Assembly (NCBI GenBank): GCA_030620095.1
Contig: JAUTXW010000107.1
Coordinates: forward strand, 868,001-932,000
Direction of reading: 5' to 3'
DNA: 64,000 nt
From: Kuschelorhynchus macadamiae
Lineage: Eukaryota > Arthropoda > Insecta > Coleoptera > Curculionidae
A program made the position numbers and the translations under genes. This document shows, one piece after another, positions 11,130 to 25,594 of this stretch; the first letter of the stretch is position 1, and every line of letters begins with the position of its first letter. Under the pieces are notes generated by a model. The model had not been told where the DNA came from. It was given only the letters and a program-made list of their open reading frames with translations, and did not search any database.

Positions 11130-11402
11130 TATTTTGAATATAAAATATTCATCGCCTAAACGATTTAAGCCAAGGTGACTAGATAGAATGTTTGTGTTTT
11201 GTGTCTGTTGTGCCTTTTACATATGTTCCCGATTCATAATTTTTGTTGTTCTTTGTTCGAGGACCTTGTGCATTAATAGCCTTCTCTATGGTGCGATTTC
11301 GCAACACTGTGCTCGATTTTTGTGAAACTAAAGTTGCCGTAAACAAAATTTTTCCAGCCCGCTTCGTTTCTGAGATACAGGGTGATTTTGAAAATACTGC
11401 AG
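11128..11402. repeat. Repeat A, copy 2
   Basis: A direct copy of 7872-8146 with a few substitutions. It contains the same Penelope linker fragment on the minus strand and the same ACAGGGTGATTTTG word near its end. At 11402 it joins abruptly to a transposase fragment of another element. Confidence 0.75.
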
Positions 11403-11610
11403 TTCTTCCATTCTTCGGTGGCGGGTTTTATAGACCTTATTTTGTATATAGCCCCACACGAAAAAATCCAGCACCGAAAGATCGGGAGACCGCGCTGGCC
11501 ACCTTATTGGTCCATTAGTGGCTATCCACTTTTGAGGAAATTGATTTTCCAAAAACGGGCGAACTAAATTAAAATTATGTGCATCATGCGGAAAGAAGAT
11601 ATTATCTAAA
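11403..11610 (-). pseudogene. DD41D transposase fragment (catalytic part)
   Basis: The minus frame shows FPHDAHNFN (a damaged second-Asp block missing the GAPA residues), KWIATNGPIRWPARSPDLSVLDFFVWG (third Asp) and KVYKTRHRRMEEL. It is then cut by repeat A at 11402. N-terminal and C-terminal parts are absent. It belongs to the DD41D branch and is non-functional. Confidence 0.8.
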
Positions 11611-12065
11611 TGCTTCTAGGTAACGAACCCCTGAGAGACCTCCTTCATATATTGTATATTCGATAAACGAGTTGTGTCGAAAAATGTAGCATGCAACACT
11701 AAAGCCAAATCGACCTGACTTTTTCATTTTTTTTATATTCTTGTCGTATTTAGCAGCTAAAAATACAACTTTTTTATCTCTATATAGTATTTTTTGTATC
11801 TTGCTTCGTTTTTGAGAAAAAAAATTAAAGCTACTTTATTGCCTGACATTGCTTTCTCGTAATGGTTCCAAACAGGATCGTATACTTTCCTAGCTAAATT
11901 TCAATGAATTTAAGCTAACTTTTTTGTCTTCTTTTGCAAGTAGCATACATAGGGGTACCGTCGGAAATTAAAAAGAATCAAACAAGAAAAACGCTTTATT
12001 AAAATCACACTTAAACAAATAATACAATTTTTTTTAAATTAAAGAAACATTTAACAATAGGTAAC
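11611..12065. other. Gap between transposase fragments
   Basis: AT-rich sequence with no frame that I can assign. It separates two transposase fragments whose order is not collinear with one protein, so a rearrangement lies here. Confidence 0.4.
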
Positions 12066-12215
12066 ACGAAACTGACAATAGTTGCTGAAAATGTCCGCCT
12101 TCAACTTCAATGCGAGCATTACTTCGTCTTAACATTGATTGCCGAACACGTTGAATTATTCCCGGCGTCTGTCTTATCTTATTACAAGAGTTACAATCAT
12201 GAATATGCGAATGAA
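12066..12215 (-). pseudogene. DD41D transposase C-terminal fragment
   Basis: The minus frame reads IRQTPGIIQRVRQSMLRR and ends EGGHFQQLL, the usual C-terminus of these transposases. It lies upstream, in transcription sense, of the fragment at 11403-11610 although it should follow it. It is therefore either a different copy or an inverted/transposed piece. Its N-terminal side is cut by the (TA)n tract and E3. Confidence 0.75.
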
Positions 12216-12237
12216 CCACATCACATTTCTTTCTACC

Positions 12238-12238
12238 A

Positions 12239-12279
<41 letters not shown>
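12238..12279. repeat. (TA)n microsatellite left of E3
   Basis: About 20 TA units abutting the left terminus of E3. Confidence 0.95.
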
Positions 12280-15510
<3,231 letters not shown>

Positions 15511-15536
15511 TTCATTTATTTTAAATTATATTTCAG

Positions 15537-15997
15537 GTACTGTTCCAGAGAAGTTCTACACCCTCCCCAATAGAAAACGAAGCAAAGAAACCCAAAAAGA
15601 GTATCCGTCCAATTCCTTAGATAGACGATCGCACAAAAGACGTAGCTCTTTAGAACTTCAACCGCCCAAAAAACCACCTCGCACCTTTGCAAATACTTCA
15701 AGCTCGCATCCAAATTCCACAAAACCATCAATTTTCGATATATTCAAGAAGCCGGAGAAAAATCCACAACCGAAAAAATCCAATCTGCGAAGAAGCGTTA
15801 GCGACGCATCGTCTTTAAGGTCTAAAGCATTTGGCCCTATCGACTCGAACCCGCGGATAAGAAGAAGAGCTGACAGCGATAGCGAAGAAAACAGCAAGAA
15901 AACAAATAACAAAACACAGTTATCACCAATTATCGAAGTCACCCAACGTGAGGATTATTTCACAACAGAAAACAAAGAAAATATTGAGATACCAGAG
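15537..15997 (+). CDS. Host gene, internal exon b
   Basis: The acceptor TTTCAG ends at 15536 and the donor GTAATT starts at 15998. The first two bases complete the codon left open by exon a (G+GT = Gly), and the exon ends on a full codon (phase 0). It encodes about 154 residues rich in Ser, Arg, Lys and Pro. Features include KKPPRTFA (proline-rich), SIFDIFKKP, two basophilic-kinase-like sites (RRSSLE, RRSVSD) and an acidic SDSEEN segment after RIRRRA. This looks intrinsically disordered, as in cytoskeletal or signalling scaffold proteins; that is inference only. Codon use and open length (461 nt) leave little doubt that it is coding. Confidence 0.85.
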
Positions 15998-16796
15998 GTA
16001 ATTGTATTAATTACAACAACTATGTTAATTTTGAACGTTAGTGGCTGTTACTTGATGGAATTCAATTACACGAAGTATAATACTAATATATTATATAGAA
16101 AATTCCATAAAATGCATTTTTAAACGACGCGTTTCGCTAACACTGTAGTATGCTACATACTAATCGTCGCCAAATGTAGCTGGGACAGCATCATATTAGC
16201 TGTTAAATTGTAAGCTGCGTGCGTACTGACATTTATTTCCTAGTATTTATGGCGCAAGGGTCTTTCAGTTCTTATTAGATTATAATTTCTGACGAATGTA
16301 AGATGATAACCTAGAATGTGGAGACGGTCTTGAGAAAAAGGGAAGACACTTGCTCTTCGTTTGGCTTATTAAATGCAGACCAGTTTAATCTTGTTGGATA
16401 ATTTCAGTTTTTTTTGCGAGACCAAGTCCACGTTACACCACCTATTAGATTTACGACTATTAGTTTTAAGAATTAGCCATTTAAGTGGTATGCTGTTAGG
16501 ATATTGTTTTTTTAGGGAAGATATATTCCCATTCTCTGTTTCTAAGAACTTGGTAGAATGTTTTTGAAGAACCTCACCTACATTTTTCAATCAATTTACT
16601 TAAAAATAAAAATATTTTTAAAATATTAAGCATTTTATAATCTACATTTTTATGTAGTATGTTTTATATAAATTCACTTAATAATACCATTATTTTCTAT
16701 CAAAACTAGTGCGGTATATACTCAAAAAATAATAATGACTTAAAAACCTAGCACGCTGAACGCCTTTTCATAAGAGCGACCCGTTGAGGAATCACA
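15998..16796. other. Intron with a Penelope-terminal fragment
   Basis: Mostly featureless AT-rich intron. Near 16120-16180 lies a fragment resembling a Penelope terminal repeat, listed separately. No gene is seen. Confidence 0.5.
16126..16172 (-). ncRNA. Degenerate hammerhead-like motif
   Basis: On the minus strand GCGACGA (expected CTGANGA, two mismatches) is followed by a 7-bp hairpin (TAGTATG/CATACTA) and GAAACGCGTC. The ACGCGT segment is self-complementary, as in dimer-type hammerheads of Penelope-like elements. The first box is mutated, so activity is unlikely. Confidence 0.35.
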
Positions 16797-17222
16797 ATCA
16801 GCAGTATAGTGCGGGACACGAAAGAAAACCGGGCGGAGTCAATCGGTTTAGGAAGGTCGTCCAAGAAATTTCTTTAAACCAGTGGTGTCCCGTCGTTCTT
16901 CAAATAATATGGCACTCTTTTTTGACTATACGCACTTCAGATAATTAAAAAATGTAACTATGCTTAATGGACCTTTATCTATATTTGTCTGTTTTCTTTC
17001 GAATTTTAAAATGATTTAATTTTGATTTTTCTTGATCGATTTACCTATAAATATATTTTTTCTTGAGTTCTGTCATTAACGGCTCCCGGGCTACTGCCTA
17101 CGTCCACTATTATTGGTCCACCCAGTATAGTGATACACGATTTACAAGTCCAGATTTTACAAGGGCAACCAGCATCAGATCCAGTGAACGAGATTTATCA
17201 AAATTTTAAATTATACAGTTCG
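16797..17222 (+). repeat. Repeat R, copy 1
   Basis: Two blocks (16797-16965 and about 17020-17222) recur inverted at 44144-44330 and 42380-42600. The second block recurs partially, in the same orientation, at 36663-36740. It contains GGGCGGAGTCAAT and CAGTTCGACTTT. No coding capacity is visible. In this copy the blocks are nearly adjacent, whereas in the 42-44 kb copy they are separated by a 1468-bp LTR-like insertion. Class unknown. Confidence 0.7.
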
Positions 17223-17866
17223 ACTTTAAAAACAAAAAAACAAAAAATATATTTAAAATCTTATAAATTCATATTATTTAGTATTAAAAAACGCTCCAAA
17301 GCTAATTAACTTCATAAAAAGGTTATAAAAAACAGCCATTTAGTAGCGTAATTAAAATTAGAATAAACTAATTGTTGGAAGTTCTTTGTATCATTTGTCA
17401 AATATAATTAATACATTTTTATTTTACATTTGTTCTTAATTCCTATCAAATTTAGTCCACAAATTAATCTTTTATTAAGTTGAACATCTACTACTCTAAA
17501 TATTAATATGAATACCCAAAGTAACTAACACAGTTATTGATCGTTCCTCGTAGATGTATTCATTGCGATAAAATAACGCGCGGCCTCGTATACCTCGCAT
17601 CTAGCTGTTAGCTGAAGGTCTTCGCTGTGATTTACGCTAGCAAAAAAAGCCGGCTTTTGGGAGCACAACAAAGGAGTGAGAGAACTGTTTCTTTCTTAAA
17701 CTGTAGTTAGAGCTCATTTGTAAATCGAACTCGAAAATGTACAATCGGTTTTCATGTAGCACTTACAGTATTGTCAGATCCCTCTAAAAGTATCGAAAAT
17801 GCGCTACAAATATACCTAGTACAAAATACTCTGCATAATAATAACAACGTATTTTCCTTATTTCAG
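17223..17866. other. Intron stretch without features
   Basis: AT-rich sequence ending in the acceptor of host exon c. I see no gene, repeat or RNA. Confidence 0.5.
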
Positions 17867-18350
17867 TCTCCTACACCAAAAAATCAAAAACGCTCCGAAA
17901 GCGTAGCCGAGCAACTCAAAATTTACATAGATGAAATCGACGAAGAATTATATAAAGAAACTGTAATTAGAATAACGACTCCTCCTCCAACATCAAAAAA
18001 AGATCCCGAACCCATAATCATTGATCTAGATAAGGCCGAAAATATATCTACCACTAAGAGACACCGGCTAAATTTCGGCCTAGGCAAGAAACTTAAATCT
18101 CTTGCCCAAAAAAAGCCGAAAATAAGCGAGAGTACTCAGAAAAATGGACCGAGAAACACGCCAGTCTCGACCTATGGTGAAAGTGAAAAAGCTCGTCAAG
18201 TAAATACTCCGATTAAAAAAGAGGAACCGGCGGGTTTTCTAGCCCCTAATATTCAAACTGCCATTGAGGAATTTCAAAAACCTGTTGACAACTCCCCAGC
18301 CATGATACACAGCAGCCAGAAACCAGTGACGAAGCCACTTCTCACGAAAG
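17867..18350 (+). CDS. Host gene, internal exon c
   Basis: The acceptor TTATTTCAG ends at 17866 and the donor GTAACA begins at 18351. It enters in phase 0, as exon b demands, and leaves after the first base of a codon (phase 1). It encodes about 161 residues: SPTPKNQKRSES, an acidic stretch (IYIDEIDEELYKE), PPPTSKKDPEP, a basic patch (GLGKKLKSLAQKKPK) and KKEEPAGFLAPN. It is low-complexity and probably disordered, like its neighbours. The frame stays open upstream into the intron by chance, so only the splice-bounded part is annotated. Confidence 0.85.
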
Positions 18351-18399
18351 GTAACATTTTAACGTAATTTCGTAATCCTCTTTACGGCAGTTATTACAT

Positions 18400-18902
18400 A
18401 ATATACAGGGTGTTTCAAAAATAAAGTAAAATATTTAAGGGGGCGATTCGTCGGGGGTCAGTTTTATGAAGGAAACTTCATGTGAACATATATTCTAAAC
18501 GTCTTAAATTTTGAGTTTATCTAGGATACCACTCTAGATATTTTTATGAAATTTGGTACACAAGTAGGCATTGAGAGGCATTTTCTGATGTACAATATTT
18601 TTTTTTACTTTTTCCAGTGGCGTTCATGCGGGATTTGAATTAAATATTTCTACAGAAAAATATGGGACGCCACTGCTTTTTCTCGTAACAAAAATTATTT
18701 TTATGATTATCATTCACTTTTAAGCAATAGTTCTCGACCTTCTGATCAAAAGCTGTCATGACCACAGCTATTCCTGCCTCTAGTTCTTTTATATACAGGG
18801 AGTCAAAGTTGGAATTTTTCATTTTCCATATTTTTTGAACATTTTGTTTAAATTAATTAATATGCATTACATAGAAGTGATTCAATATTAAACACTATCT
18901 TG
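18400..18902 (+). repeat. Mariner-arm repeat with CAGTGGCGT module
   Basis: It starts with TACAGGGTGTTTC, followed by a segment shared with E4 (22975-23180), E8 (45210-45480) and 36920-37100. Shared words include TTTGGTACAC or a variant, and CCAGTGGCGT followed by a capital-R-like GGGA. A second word ATACAGGGAGTC occurs near 18793. It looks like one arm of a mariner-like element into which LINE-3 inserted or was joined. Confidence 0.6.
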
Positions 18903-20817
18903 CACACTATCAGAACAGGAGGTAATTAGGGCAATACAGACAAGAGACAAACTAAAGAAATGTTTGTTAAAAAATCCAGAGAACCCTATTCTAAAAAATT
19001 ATTTTCAATCTGTTAGAAATAACACCACTAAATTAATAAAGAATACGAAAAATAATTATTATAAACAAAAACTAACAGATTCTAAGCATAATGCGCTAAC
19101 TCTGGCAAATTATAAATGATCTATTAGTACAAGTGTCCCAGAAATATGTAGACTATTTAATTCTTATTTTATTAATGTGGGGGCAAATATGGCAAAAACA
19201 TTTAAAGTAACCAACAACAAAAATATTGCAGACAAAAATGTTTATTTAAACATAAGAGAATCTCTATTCTTTTCACCAGCAACAGAAAATGAGATTAAGT
19301 TAAATATTGCTAGTTTAAAAAATAATTGTTCTGGTCCAGATAATATCAAAACTGAAATGATAAAAATTACTCAACCATATATCTTGATGCCGTTAGTACA
19401 TATTTTAAATCTAATACTTAAAACTGATGTTTTTCCAAATCTATTAAAAAAATCTGCAGTAAAGCCTATATTTAAATCTGGAGACCCACTTGAAACGAAA
19501 AATTATAGACCCATTTTTCTAGTTAGTAATTTTTCAAAAATTTTCGAAAAATCTATAAAAAGTAGAATTTTGGGCCATTTGGATAGGTTTAAAATAATCT
19601 CTAAAAATCAATATGGGTTTAAAAAAGGAGTATCGACCACTGTGCTATTTATGCAGTGACTAGTGAGAGTTTATCTAGGATACCACTCTAGATATTTTTA
19701 TGAAATTTGGTACACAAGTAGGCATTGAGAGGCATTTTCTGATGTACAATATTTTTTTATTACTTTTTCCAGTGGCGTTCATGCGGGATTTGAATTAAAT
19801 ATTTCTACAGAAAAATATGGGACGCCACTGCTTTTTCTCGTAACAAAAATTATTTTTATGATTATCATTCACTTTTAAGCAATAGTTCTCGACCTTCTGA
19901 TCAAAAGCTGTCATGGCCACAGCTTATTCCTGCCTCTAGTTCTTTTATATACAGGGAGTCAAAGTTGGAATTTTTCATTTTCCATATTTTTTGAACATTT
20001 TTATTTAAATTAATTAATATGCATTACATAGAAGTGATTCAATATTAAACACTATCTTGCACACTATCAGAACAGGAGGTAATTAGGGCAATACAGACAA
20101 GAGACAAACTAAAGAAACGTTTGTTAAAAAATCCAGAGAATCCTATTCTAAAAAATTATTTTCATTCTGTTAGAAATAACACCACTAAATTAATAAAGAA
20201 TACGAAAAATAATTATTATAAACAAAAACTAACAGATTCTAAGCACAAAAAACTCTGGCAAATTATAAATGATCTATTAGTACAAGTGTCCCAGAAATAT
20301 GTTATTTAATTCTTATTTTATTAATGTGGGGGCAAATATGGCAAAAACAATTAAAGTAATCAACAACAAAATAATTGCAGACAAAAATGTTTATTTAAAC
20401 ATAAGAGAATCTCTATTCTTTTCACCAGCAACAGAAAATGAGATTAAGTTAAATATTGCTAGTTTAAAAAATAATTGTTCTGGTCCAGATAATATCAAAA
20501 CTGAAGTGATAAAAATTACTCAACCATATATCTTGATGCCGTTAGTACATATTTTAAATCTAATACTTAAAACTGATGTTTTTCCAAATCTATTAAAATA
20601 ATCTGCAGTAAAGCCTATATTTAAATCTGGAGACCCACTTGAAACGAAAAATTATAAATCCATTTCTCTAGTTAGTAATTTTTCAAAAATTTTCGAAAAA
20701 TCCATAAAAAGTAGAATTTTGGGCCATTTGGATAGGTTTAAAATAATCTCTAAAAATCAATATCTGTTTAAAAAAGGAGTATCGACCCCTGATGCTATTT
20801 ATGCAGTAACTAGTGAG
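18522..20817 (+). repeat. Tandem duplication, unit about 1.15 kb
   Basis: The block from GTTTATCTAGGATACC at 18522 to the LINE word CTAGTGAGA at 19666 is repeated immediately at 19667-20817. The junction joins LINE coding sequence directly to the arm repeat. The two units differ only at scattered bases and a few short indels, so the duplication is recent compared with the decay of the LINE itself. Confidence 0.88.
18903..19659 (+). pseudogene. LINE-3 fragment, first copy
   Basis: Broken frames encode a segment between endonuclease and reverse transcriptase (KLIKNTKNNYYKQKL) and the N-terminal RT part (KPIFKSGDPLETKNYRPI, NQYGFKKGVST). Both are typical of Jockey/CR1-group LINEs. The copy starts without an endonuclease and is cut by the duplication junction just before RT motif A. 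At least one stop and one shift lie near 19095-19130. Confidence 0.8.
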
Positions 20818-21966
20818 ATTCATAGTATTTTAAATGAGGGGAGCAGACCCTTATTGGTGTTTTCAGACCTTGCAAAGGCCTTCGATACCGTTTCTCACGA
20901 AATTTTAATTTCAAAGCTAAGTCGCTATGGCATCCGGGGTAAAGGAGAACTATTTAAATGATCGCCTCCAAAAAACACTATTGAATAATTGGCAATGTGA
21001 TTACGAAAACGCTTTAAATTATGGAATACCTCAGGGAACATTACTAGGACCTACATTATTCCAAACCTACGTCAACAGTATTTTTGATCCTTTTATTCCA
21101 GGTAAAATAATAACGTTTGCAGACGATACTGTACTTTTATTTTCTGGCAATACCTGGAATGAGGTAAAACGTAAAGCTGAAGCTGGACTAAATATTGTTT
21201 GTGATTGGCTAAACATTAACCTATTAACATTAAATATGGATAAAACTAAGTTTATGACTTTTTCTTTGAATAATACAAATTACCCTAATGATTTGGATTT
21301 CCTTAGGTTTCATACGTATACCAATGTACACAACTGTCTAAACTGTAATAGGTTGATATCTAGAGTAAAAGAAATTAAGTACTTAGGCGTAAAAATAGAT
21401 ATATATTTAAAGTGGGATTCCCATATTTATATGTTAATTTCTAAATTAAGAACGGTAGTTTTTAAAATCTACCAACTTAGTGAATTTCTAAATGCACACA
21501 CATTAAGGTCTGTCTACTTTGCACTGGTGGAAAGCATAATTAGTTATGCAATACCAATTTGGGGAGGCACTTTTGAAACAAATATTAATCCCTTAAGGAT
21601 AATACAAAAGAAGATAATACAAATTTTATACAAAAAACCTAAACCTTATCCCACTGAAGATTTGTTTAAAAATACAAATTTATTTGATGTCGATTCAATA
21701 TATATCCGTATGTTTTGCATTAAAATAAACTTATAATAAATCATAATTATTCTACACGTATAAATATAGCTCAACAATATATTCTGCCAAAACCCAATAA
21801 CACAACATTTTTAAAGTCAATTGATTACTTGGGTATCACGCTGTACAACTTGCTCCAATTAGACATAAGATATGTTGTGAATAGCAATATTTATAAGAAA
21901 AAAGCAAATGCATTTATTTCAGCTAATATTAAAAACCTAAAGAGTGCTATGCACAGAGTCGTTTAA
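20052..21966 (+). pseudogene. LINE-3, second copy with RT and 3' end
   Basis: This copy repeats the first and continues through RT motif A (FSDLAKAFDTVSHE), motif B (GIPQGTLLGPTLF), motif C (FADDT, near 21118) and the thumb/C-terminal region to about 21966. There is no RNase H domain. Frames are broken at least near 20300, 20600, 20935 and 21736, and the 5' half with the endonuclease is missing. The FADD catalytic pair is preserved. It is a 5'-truncated dead insertion of the Jockey/CR1 group; the exact clade is uncertain. Confidence 0.85.
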
Positions 21967-22860
21967 ATTATTTTAAATAAATAGTAAAAGGTAAAATACC
22001 TTAAGGGTATAAGTAAGTATTCTTTCCTTAGGCTTTACATTTTTTGTGCTAAAAAACTTAATCTTAATATTTTACTCACTTTTTCTTTTGCTTCTCACAT
22101 ATTTACAAATCGAATTGTATATTTTATGGCAGTTAAATATTGGGTTCACGCTCCACACTTTTTGTGCTTAAGGAAGTGTAAATAGAAACATGGAATTTGA
22201 ATATTATTAAAACGTTATGTTATTTTTAACGAATATAGCACATATAAGCCTTCCTAGGCTCAGGTGCATACTTATAATATGAAAAAATGCTATGCTCTCA
22301 TGACTAAAATATATAAAAATAAAAAAAAATATAACTGAAATATTACACTAAAAAATGATACAACCAAAAGAATGTTTTTAGAAAAGGTATAAATTAAAAA
22401 AGAACATTTGGCAATGAATAAAAACAGATATAGAAAATTTAAGTTCAATTTACTCTTATTTTTTATTTTAAGATGAAACAAAATATTCTACTAATAATAA
22501 TATTATAATTAATAATATTAATGATTCTAAAGTTTACCTAAAATTTAAACAATATCCTTCCTATGACATAATTTTTCAAATATGAACATTCTTATAACCT
22601 TTAAATTTGAAACTTTCAATTGTTTGCCGTATTTCATTAACAAAAAAAACAAATTATTTATTATTATATATTTGACGTTTGACCTCTCGAGATTTTTTCA
22701 AATCTACGTTTCAGGCTCCCTAGATGCCGAAAACATATTTTCTCAATTTCGTCGGTCTGTCTGTCTGTTCGCGGCATAGCTAAAAACTACCTAAATGTTA
22801 AAAAAATTATTACCGCCTTAGAATGTTTTTGACTACCCAAGGAGCGCATATAATCATATG
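21967..22860. other. AT-rich intron stretch
   Basis: Very AT-rich and with no assignable gene. A run of GTCTGTCTGTCT near 22755, common in insect repeats, is the only notable word. Confidence 0.5.
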
Positions 22861-25594
22861 CAGGGTGTCCCGAATTGCAGTGTCCAAACTTTAACAGCGC
22901 ATTCTGCATTCAAAATAAGCCCTAATTTTCTATATAAAGATATATCGGCAAATGCTTCGTTTTCGAAATACAGGGTGTTAAAGTTTTAAGAAAAAAATTG
23001 TTTTCTAGTCATAACTTTTTTATTACTTGAGATATTGTTATTAAATTTGGTAAACAGCCTTGGAGTAACAAAAGGCATTTTTTGATTTGAAATATTTTTT
23101 AATTTTTCATCAGTGGCGTCCGTACGGGATTTTTTATTGAATATTCTTGAAGAAAAAATGGTACTCTACTGCTTTTTCTGAAAAGAAAAATCATTCCTAA
23201 AATCCCCACTCAGTTTGGAGCAAATTTGATCCCTTGTCTTTTTATCGTGCGGTGTAAGGATTTCGTTAATTTCAGTAGCAAAACCTTTAAGGTGGGATTG
23301 TAACAGCAAGTTTTTAAAATTATTTGGTTTCCGATATTTATTTCATGCATTCCGGGTGAGTTCATAATTTCTGAACAACGTATGTAGGGTTTCTAAAATA
23401 AAAGCTTGTCTGACAACTAAGAAGAGATGACGTCATCGAACCGTTGTAATGGAGATTTGCATTATGTTTGGGTTATCAGGGTGACATCGCAGAAGTTAGC
23501 AGGCAACCTACTAAAATCTAATGTCCTTGGTACTTACCATCATTCCTTCATTGTCGACTCTTGGTATGCCATGATTGCATTTTTGTGATAATTGAACAAT
23601 TGCTAGGTTCGTCTTTAAAGTATGACAGATGAGTTTATAATTCTAAAATCGTCGATTCATTTTGTAAAACGGTAATTAGAATTAATTCAATTTTGAAGAT
23701 GATACTTCATTTTACAGAAACTACTCTTTAGTAACTAAGTTCGTAATTAATTTTACAAAAACTAGGATTCATAACTTTTATTAACTTAGATCGTGAAAAA
23801 AATTTATAGAGCACTTTAAATATCATTGCAAATGCAATTAATGTAGGCCTTAAAATTCACAATAATTGCTCAAAATGAGCTCCTCTAACCTCGACACATT
23901 TTCGGCATTTGCTCTTAACTGTGTCAGTGGCATAGCGTATAAAATTCGTATTGGCTCGCAAAGTTTCACAGGCTTGCTCTATCTTTAGAATCAGTTTTTC
24001 TCTTGTATGAACTGGTCTGGAATAAACTAAATTTTTCAAATAACCCCACACAAAGAAGTCGACAGGTGTGAGGTCAGGGGAACGTGGTGGCCAGGCTGTA
24101 GCTCCTAATCGTCCAATCCACCGTTCTGGATAATTATTATTTAACCACTCGCGATTTACAAGTGCAAAATGCGCGGGAGCCCCGTCCATTTGAATCCAAA
24201 ATTCGTTCCTTTTAAATATTAAAATAACTCATTTTGCAGAAAATCATTAAATAACTGTCCATCTAGGCGTGGTGGTAGAATATGGGGCCCGCAAAAAATT
24301 TCATTTATTACACCACACCAAACATTAACAGAAAATTCTTGCTGAAATGCTCTAGTTCGTACAACACGTGGATTGCCATGGCTCCAGATTCGTAAATTAT
24401 GGAAATTTACTGAGCCGCTTCGGGTAAATGTGGCTTCATCAGTCCATAAATTTTTTTTTGAGAAGTTCTCGTCTTCCTCTATTTGGCGCAAAAACCAATT
24501 GCAAAAACTGACACGTTTTTCGGCATCACCAGGTTGTAAGTTTTGAACTGGCTGCATCTGAAATGGCTTCCTGTGATCTTTCCTCAAAACGCGATGAACC
24601 TTATTTTTAGAAACAAAAACTGCGTTGCCTTGTAAATTATGAGCTGCTCTTCGTAGGCTTAATGTCCTATCGTTCTCAAACTTATTTAAAATTACGTTTC
24701 GATATTGTTCATTTCTCCTACCTTCGTTTCTCGGATTCTTTTTGAGTCCAAAATTCCTAAACATTAAATGCATTTTAATGAAAACTTGTTTGCAAGGTAA
24801 TCTTCTATTTGGAAATCCTCGTTGGTATTCCCGTACTGCTGCATTTGCATTTCCATTACAGAAACCATAAACGAAATGAATATCAGCATACTCAAAGTTA
24901 CTGAATAACACCATTTTGAAATCACTCATATTACTTTTTTGTATAAACAAATGTAAAAAATGTAAAGACTGATAATTACCTTTTTGTATAAACTGTAATG
25001 TACCTGACATTTATTTACTCTAAAAACTCAAATGTCACACTTTAAAGACGAAACTAGCAATTGTTCAACTGTCACAAAAATGCAATCATGGCATACCAAG
25101 ATATTAAAGGTTTTGCCTTTCAGTGGTAATTAACAATAATGGAAATTTTAACTACGCCATACATAAAAATAGTTTTTAGTTTTTAACTCGAAATCCTTGC
25201 ATCGCACGAAAAAAAGGCAAGGGATCAAATTTGCTCCAAACTGAGTGGGGATTTTAGGAATGATTTTTGTTTTCAGAAAAAGCAGTAGCGTACCATTTTT
25301 TCTTCAAGAATATTCAATAAAAAATCCTGTACGGACGCCACTGATAAAGAATTAAAAAAATATTTCAAATCAAAAAATGCCTTTTGTTACTCAAATGCTG
25401 TTTACCAAATTTAATAACAATATCTCGAGTACTAAAAAAGTTATGACTAAATAACAATTTTCTTCTTAAAACTTTAACATCCTGTATTTCGAAAACAAAG
25501 CATTTGCCGATATATGTTTATATAGAAAATTGGGGCTTATTTTGAATGCAGAATGCGCTGTTAAAGTTTGGATACTGCAATTCGGGACACCCTG
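22861..25594 (-). mobile_element. E4: mariner-like element with long inverted repeats
   Basis: The ends CAGGGTGTCCCGAATTGCAG (left) and its complement (right, ending 25594) begin arms of about 570-780 bp. The left arm runs to about 23645 and the right arm starts near 25030. The left arm holds about 260 bp (roughly 23295-23565) absent from the right arm. TA follows the right end, while the left side has TG, a likely decay of TA. Both arms carry the CAGTGGCGT module. The transposase is on the minus strand. Confidence 0.9.
23857..25010 (-). pseudogene. E4 transposase (DD41D), single frameshift
   Basis: The first frame (25010-24219) encodes the DNA-binding N-terminus (the ATG at 24927 begins SDFKMVLFSN), RKPFQMQPVQNL and LWTDEATFTR (first Asp). 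After a frameshift around 24190-24218 the second frame gives IQMDGAPAHFAL (second Asp), RWIGRLGATAWPPRSPDLTPVDFFVWG (third Asp, 41 residues later) and the normal end GAHFEQLL. All three catalytic Asp are intact. Apart from the one indel the gene looks complete, suggesting recent inactivation. Confidence 0.88.

Noticed and set aside
16373..16590. Overlapping open frames on both strands in the intron
   Set aside because: Short and low-complexity, with no family resemblance and no splice sites in register with the host exons.
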